A DNA stretch of 64,000 nt, taken from CAJJDF01 sp965655625. GTDB lineage: Bacteria; Bacteroidota; Bacteroidia; Flavobacteriales_D; CAJJDF01. The translations under genes were made by a program, and so were the position numbers. Shown here piece after piece: positions 60,367 to 64,000 of this stretch. The stretch is taken from positions 14,339 through 78,338 of the forward strand of contig CBFHHA010000007.1 of assembly GCA_965655625.1 (NCBI GenBank), in the 5' to 3' direction. Every line of letters begins with the position of its first letter. The first letter of the stretch is position 1. Under the pieces are notes generated by a model. The model had not been told where the DNA came from. It made no database searches and saw only the letters and a list, made by a program, of their open reading frames with translations.

Positions 60367-62244
60367 TTAATCGCGAATATTTTTTGTTGAATTGGAATCT
60401 GGAAACTTTTGTTGGAATTCACGGTAACGTTTTCGAGCTTCTACCACAAATAAACTACCTGGATAATTGAATAAAAGTTTTTCATAGGATTCCATCGCTT
60501 GTTGAGGTTTATTCAGTTGATTTTCTTGCAATTCGGCCAGTTTGAATAAGGCATTATCACCCAGAATACCATCGCTGTAAGTTGTGATAATCGTTCGTAA
60601 GCGCTTTTCCGCCAATTCAAACTCTTGCTTTTTGAAAGCAATTTCATATTTCTTATATTCAATTTCATCGGCCAAGCTATGCGCAGGGTTTCTTTCAAGA
60701 ATGGAATCGAAAACAGTGATTGCTTGTTTAAATTGGTTTTGAAAAATAAGTAAATCTCCATGAGCAAACTGTTTCATGTTTACTGGAGTCGTATCCATGT
60801 TGTAGTTATCAGTAATCAAAAGAGACAAGTCAATAGCATCATTAGATATTAATTTGGAAGTGGAAGCTTTCAATCCATCTAATTGATTCTGAGACCATTC
60901 AAAATCTCCTGTGTAATAATAAAGTTTGGCATTTTTGAATTTTGCCTTTGAACCAATAATATCGTGTTTGAATTTTTTTTCAACCTGCATGTACAACAAA
61001 GAAGCGTCCCATATTTCATTCTTAAGCATATAAATATCGGCCAATTCAATTTTTACTTCTGCTTGTTCTACAGGAGAAATACCTGGAAAAGAAAGTAATT
61101 GTTTGTAAAGAATTTCGGCAGTGTCGATGTTGTGAATATAGAAACCCTCGAGATAGGCAAGTCCCTTTATCATCGGAAATTTATCTGCCAAATCATTGGT
61201 GGTGTTTAGAGTGGCAATGTATCTATTTTTTAATTTAAAAAGGTCTTCATTTTTATACGATGCATTCGCAAAAATTTTGCTTTGTAATGTTTGCAGAATA
61301 GCTTGTTTTGAGGCGATGTGAGCAAATTCAGAAGGGGCATATTTTTCTATACAATACTCATAGGCAGAAATGGCTAATTCATATTTTTTGTTTGAGTTAC
61401 AAAGCTGCCCAAATTCATAAATTTTTTCACCTTTTTTTTTGGTTCTTTTGTCCAATGCTTTTACATGAATAAATGCAGTTTCAAAATCATTAGATTGTTG
61501 AAATATCCAAATTAACAGGTCGTAGAGCGATTCGTTTTCGGGATTTTTTTGAATCTTTTTTAGAGTTTGTTTTTTTAGAATTTCTACTACTTCTCTATCA
61601 TCGGTGAAATTAATAGAGCGGGGTAAAAGCATTTTTATCCTCCCCAATTCATTCGAAGATAAGGTGAGCTGATCGAGATAAGTGTCTATCATTTGTTCAT
61701 AATTTCCTAGCATTCCGTGGAGATTTGCAATGGATATTTTATGATTGGTATTGGTGTGAGTTTTGTCACATTTTTCAAATACTTCTATGGCATTTTGATA
61801 TTTGAGAACGCGAATAAATTCATTTGCCAAAAGCGTGAATTCGTTCACCGAATTTTTTTTTGACAAATTTTTTATCAGGTTTTCAAAATAATTGATTGCT
61901 TTGTGTTTATTGCCCTGCTGCTCATACAGCACTCCAAGTTTTATGTCATAAAATGCCCCGAACTTTTCCGTTCTGGCTTTTTTCTTAGTGATTTTTATCG
62001 CTTCATCAAATTCATTTAGCTCTATCAACGTATTTACATACTGGGAATAAACTTCTCGGGAAGAGGAATTGGTATATAATTTTTCGTAATAAAGGTTCGC
62101 CTTTTCAAAATCTGCTTGCTCAAAATAGTATTGAGCCATTTGCAAGTCACTGTTTTGAGAAAATGTAATATGAGAAAACCCTCCGAAAAGGATAAGTAAT
62201 AAACATATTGTTCGAAATAGAGTGTTATTAAGATTTTGGCGCAT
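60367..62244 (-). CDS. Tetratricopeptide-repeat protein
   Basis: A 625-residue exported protein: N-terminal hydrophobic segment (LFRTICLLLILFGGFSHI) ending at FSQ, then at least ten TPR-like helix pairs. Examples are MAQYYFEQADFEKANLYYEKLY, split by position 50, and KLGVLYEQQGNKHKAINYFE; the last is LAELQENQLNKPQQAMESYEK. It probably organises other envelope proteins. It overlaps the preceding lipoprotein gene by 17 bp on the same strand and lies in the serS operon. Confidence 0.8.
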   Translation of the reverse strand: MRQNLNNTLFRTICLLLILFGGFSHITFSQNSDLQMAQYYFEQADFEKANLYYEKLYTNSSSREVYSQYVNTLIELNEFDEAIKITKKKARTEKFGAFYDIKLGVLYEQQGNKHKAINYFENLIKNLSKKNSVNEFTLLANEFIRVLKYQNAIEVFEKCDKTHTNTNHKISIANLHGMLGNYEQMIDTYLDQLTLSSNELGRIKMLLPRSINFTDDREVVEILKKQTLKKIQKNPENESLYDLLIWIFQQSNDFETAFIHVKALDKRTKKKGEKIYEFGQLCNSNKKYELAISAYEYCIEKYAPSEFAHIASKQAILQTLQSKIFANASYKNEDLFKLKNRYIATLNTTNDLADKFPMIKGLAYLEGFYIHNIDTAEILYKQLLSFPGISPVEQAEVKIELADIYMLKNEIWDASLLYMQVEKKFKHDIIGSKAKFKNAKLYYYTGDFEWSQNQLDGLKASTSKLISNDAIDLSLLITDNYNMDTTPVNMKQFAHGDLLIFQNQFKQAITVFDSILERNPAHSLADEIEYKKYEIAFKKQEFELAEKRLRTIITTYSDGILGDNALFKLAELQENQLNKPQQAMESYEKLLFNYPGSLFVVEARKRYREFQQKFPDSNSTKNIRD

Positions 62245-62788
62245 GAACTTCTATTATTGAATCTAACTGGGGCAAAATTACGCTAGCAAGAGAAATTGTG
62301 TTTTGAATGGACTCATTGAAGTTAACAATTTCAGCATTAAGAAGTATCAAGGCGTTTTTTTCTTCACTATAAAATATCAAAGATTCTTCTTTTTCTAGTT
62401 TTTCGTGAATCAGGTTCTCTCTTAAATCTTTATACTGCTCAGTAGAATAGCTGTATTCATTTTCAATTTTAGAACTGTTTTCTTTTATTTTTGCCAATTT
62501 TTTTACCAATTGTCCACGGGCAATCAACATGATTTTTTCGAAGGTTGTATCGATGACATCGGATTGATAGGTAGATTTTATTCGTCCATACTTCTCGTTC
62601 GCAGAATCATGAATAAGTGTTAAGGTATCCACATTTACTGTTTTGTATAAAGCGTAACTAGAATCCATAGTAGAGTATGTCTCATCCAAATCTGCAATTT
62701 CTTTTTTGAAAAAAGAAGAGGAAGCAGTGGGTTGAGAACAACTCAATACGACAAGAACTGGGAGGAAAAAATAAATGGCTTTCATCAT
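62228..62788 (-). CDS. Coiled-coil lipoprotein, function unknown
   Basis: A 186-residue lipoprotein (VVLSCSQP, Cys17). The mature protein is almost wholly helical and charged (about residues 90-150; KLAKIKENSSKIENEYSYS, EKLEKEESLIFYSEEKN). Its ATG overlaps the serS stop (ATGA), so it is translationally coupled to serS, and it overlaps the TPR gene downstream by 17 bp. No family recognised; a partner of the TPR protein is a plausible inference. Confidence 0.65.
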   Translation of the reverse strand: MMKAIYFFLPVLVVLSCSQPTASSSFFKKEIADLDETYSTMDSSYALYKTVNVDTLTLIHDSANEKYGRIKSTYQSDVIDTTFEKIMLIARGQLVKKLAKIKENSSKIENEYSYSTEQYKDLRENLIHEKLEKEESLIFYSEEKNALILLNAEIVNFNESIQNTISLASVILPQLDSIIEVHAPKS

Positions 62789-64000
62789 GATATTGTTTCA
62801 AATCTGGTATAAGGAACTAATGCTTTAGGAATATGAATTCCTTCAGCTGTTTGGTTGTTCTCCAAAAGAGCTGCCAAAATTCTTGGCAAAGCCAATGCAC
62901 TACCATTTAAGGTATGCGCTAATTGAGTTTTCCCCTCTTCGTTTTTAAATCTCAACTTCAATCTATTAGCTTGGTACGTCTCAAAATTTGAAACAGAACT
63001 TACTTCTAGCCACTTTTGTTGAGCGGCAGAATATACCTCAAAATCATAAGTAATGGCAGCTGTAAAACCTAAATCTCCTCCGCACAACTTAAGAATACGA
63101 TAAGGTAACTCTAGTTTTTCAAGTAAGTTTTTTACGTGGTCAATCATACCATCCAGCGCAGCATACGAATTAGCAGGATGTTGAACCTGAACTATCTCTA
63201 CTTTATCAAATTGGTGCAATCTATTGAGTCCTCTCACGTCTTTTCCATAACTACCTGCTTCTCTTCTAAAACAAGGAGTGTAGGCCGTTAGTTTTTGAGG
63301 AAAGTCCTCTTTTTTCAAAATCACATCTCTAAAAATATTGGTCACAGGCACTTCTGCTGTAGGAATTAAATAAAAATTATCTTCGGTAGCGTGATACATT
63401 TGGCCTTCTTTGTCGGGTAATTGACCTGTTCCGTATCCAGAGGTTTCATTCACCAGTAAAGGAGGAATAACTTCATTATAACCGGCTTTTTCCGCTTCGT
63501 CCAAAAAGAAATTGATTAAAGCTCTTTGTAGTTTTGCACCTTTCCCTTTGTATACTGGAAATCCTGCGCCAGTTATTTTTACACCAAGATCAAAATCAAT
63601 TAAATCCAATTCTTTGGCAAGCTCCCAATGGGGTTTTGCAGAGGAATTCATTTTCTTCGGTTCTCCAAACTCAAATACCGTTTCATTGTCCTCAGGTGTT
63701 AATCCTGTTGGAACTTCACTGTGGGGAACGTTTGGTAATTGGTAGAGAATGGATTCGATTTTCACATCCAATTCGTTGAATTTTTCTTTTAAACCCTGAA
63801 TTTTGTCATTTAAATCAGTTGTTTCTTTCTTTTTTTCGTTGGCTTCTTCACCTTTTCCTGCTTTAAACAAGTCCCCAATCTCTTTAGAAAGCACATTTCG
63901 TTTATTTAACAGCGCATCATTTTTAACTTGAATTTCTCTTTTTTCTTTGTCCAATTCTAAAAGCTCCGAAACTAAATTTTTCGCATCGAAATTCTTAATT
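62785..64000 (-). CDS. serS: Seryl-tRNA synthetase (5' end beyond the window)
   Basis: The class II catalytic domain is complete, with motif 2 FRREAGSYGKDVRGLNRLHQ and motif 3 region LAHTLNGSALALPRILAALL. The N-terminal coiled-coil arm is seen as ELLELDKEKREIQ and its return helix. The frame is open to the right edge (63955-64000 translates as ...IKNFDAKNLVSELLE). An apparent TTG start at 63954 is internal: about 30 residues lie outside. The enzyme charges tRNA-Ser and tRNA-Sec. Two small envelope genes follow it in the same operon. Confidence 0.97.
   Translation of the reverse strand, partial: IKNFDAKNLVSELLELDKEKREIQVKNDALLNKRNVLSKEIGDLFKAGKGEEANEKKKETTDLNDKIQGLKEKFNELDVKIESILYQLPNVPHSEVPTGLTPEDNETVFEFGEPKKMNSSAKPHWELAKELDLIDFDLGVKITGAGFPVYKGKGAKLQRALINFFLDEAEKAGYNEVIPPLLVNETSGYGTGQLPDKEGQMYHATEDNFYLIPTAEVPVTNIFRDVILKKEDFPQKLTAYTPCFRREAGSYGKDVRGLNRLHQFDKVEIVQVQHPANSYAALDGMIDHVKNLLEKLELPYRILKLCGGDLGFTAAITYDFEVYSAAQQKWLEVSSVSNFETYQANRLKLRFKNEEGKTQLAHTLNGSALALPRILAALLENNQTAEGIHIPKALVPYTRFETIS

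Noticed and set aside
1..64000. CRISPR arrays, prophage genes or insertion sequences
   Set aside because: No direct repeats at regular spacing, no transposase, integrase or phage structural motif was seen on either strand.

Overview
This 64 kb window is chromosomal DNA of a low-GC Bacteroidota bacterium, most likely a member of Flavobacteriales. Several lines of evidence agree: the TAnnTTTG-type -7 promoter elements with an upstream TTG/TTTG, a secreted protein with a type IX secretion (T9SS) C-terminal sorting domain, a TonB-dependent receptor with a carboxypeptidase-like N-terminal domain next to a DUF4249 lipoprotein, a type III glutamine synthetase, the small ribosomal protein THX, BshA, a BT_3928-like protein and many short lipoprotein signals. 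I see no prophage, insertion sequence, CRISPR array or plasmid gene; the window is mostly core chromosome with small variable patches.

Layout. 1-2430: a copper/heme-type unit, made of the broken 3' end of an outer-membrane barrel gene, an MbnP-like lipoprotein and a diheme cytochrome c peroxidase (MbnH-like). 2624-5066: envelope lipoproteins and a barrel. 5168-10072: alaS and an isolated, animal-type urocanate hydratase. 10138-14263: a thioredoxin-fold lipid/periplasmic protein, tRNA-His, a THX ribosomal protein fused to a Rho_N-like domain, an rRNA/tRNA ribose methylase and bshA. 14359-18536: SulP transporter, msrA, an S41 peptidase lipoprotein and an outer-membrane protein. 18593-22026: a possible broken 34-codon membrane peptide, carB (without the allosteric domain) and rpmH. 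22122-27030: membrane glycosyltransferase plus ABC exporter, GNAT acetyltransferase and an M42 peptidase. 27136-28646: kdsA and kdsD (Kdo pathway of lipopolysaccharide) separated by a remarkable 105-bp cloverleaf-shaped inverted-repeat element. 29289-35785: hydrolase, folP, DUF1599, BT_3928-like, YihY, aroK and proC. 35904-40732: DPP-IV-type peptidase and a feoA-feoB-small Cys protein operon. 40817-49076: serC, a T9SS cargo protein, two unknown genes, a metallo-beta-lactamase-fold hydrolase, msrB, a Nudix hydrolase, gltA and a lipoprotein. 49131-54441: a redox-dead thioredoxin-fold protein, coaD, a Skp-like chaperone, DUF4924 and a glycosyltransferase fused to a degenerate sugar-phosphate transferase. 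54663-64000: glnN, TonB receptor plus DUF4249, a TPR protein, a lipoprotein and the 3' part of serS, which runs off the right edge.

How the genes work together. Several recurrent themes are visible: envelope building (kdsA/kdsD, GT-C plus ABC exporter, GT2 fusion, Skp), metal acquisition (Feo operon, MbnP/MbnH pair, TonB receptor), thiol and oxidation defence (BshA for bacillithiol, MsrA, a lipoprotein MsrB, thioredoxin-fold proteins) and nitrogen/amino-acid metabolism (glnN, carB, serC, proC, hutU). The most unusual non-coding signal is the four-stem element at 27930-28034; the most unusual proteins are the THX-Rho_N fusion (12066-12377) and the GT2/degenerate phosphoglycosyl-transferase fusion (52501-54441). 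All assignments come from reading the sequence and from family knowledge; no database search was run.
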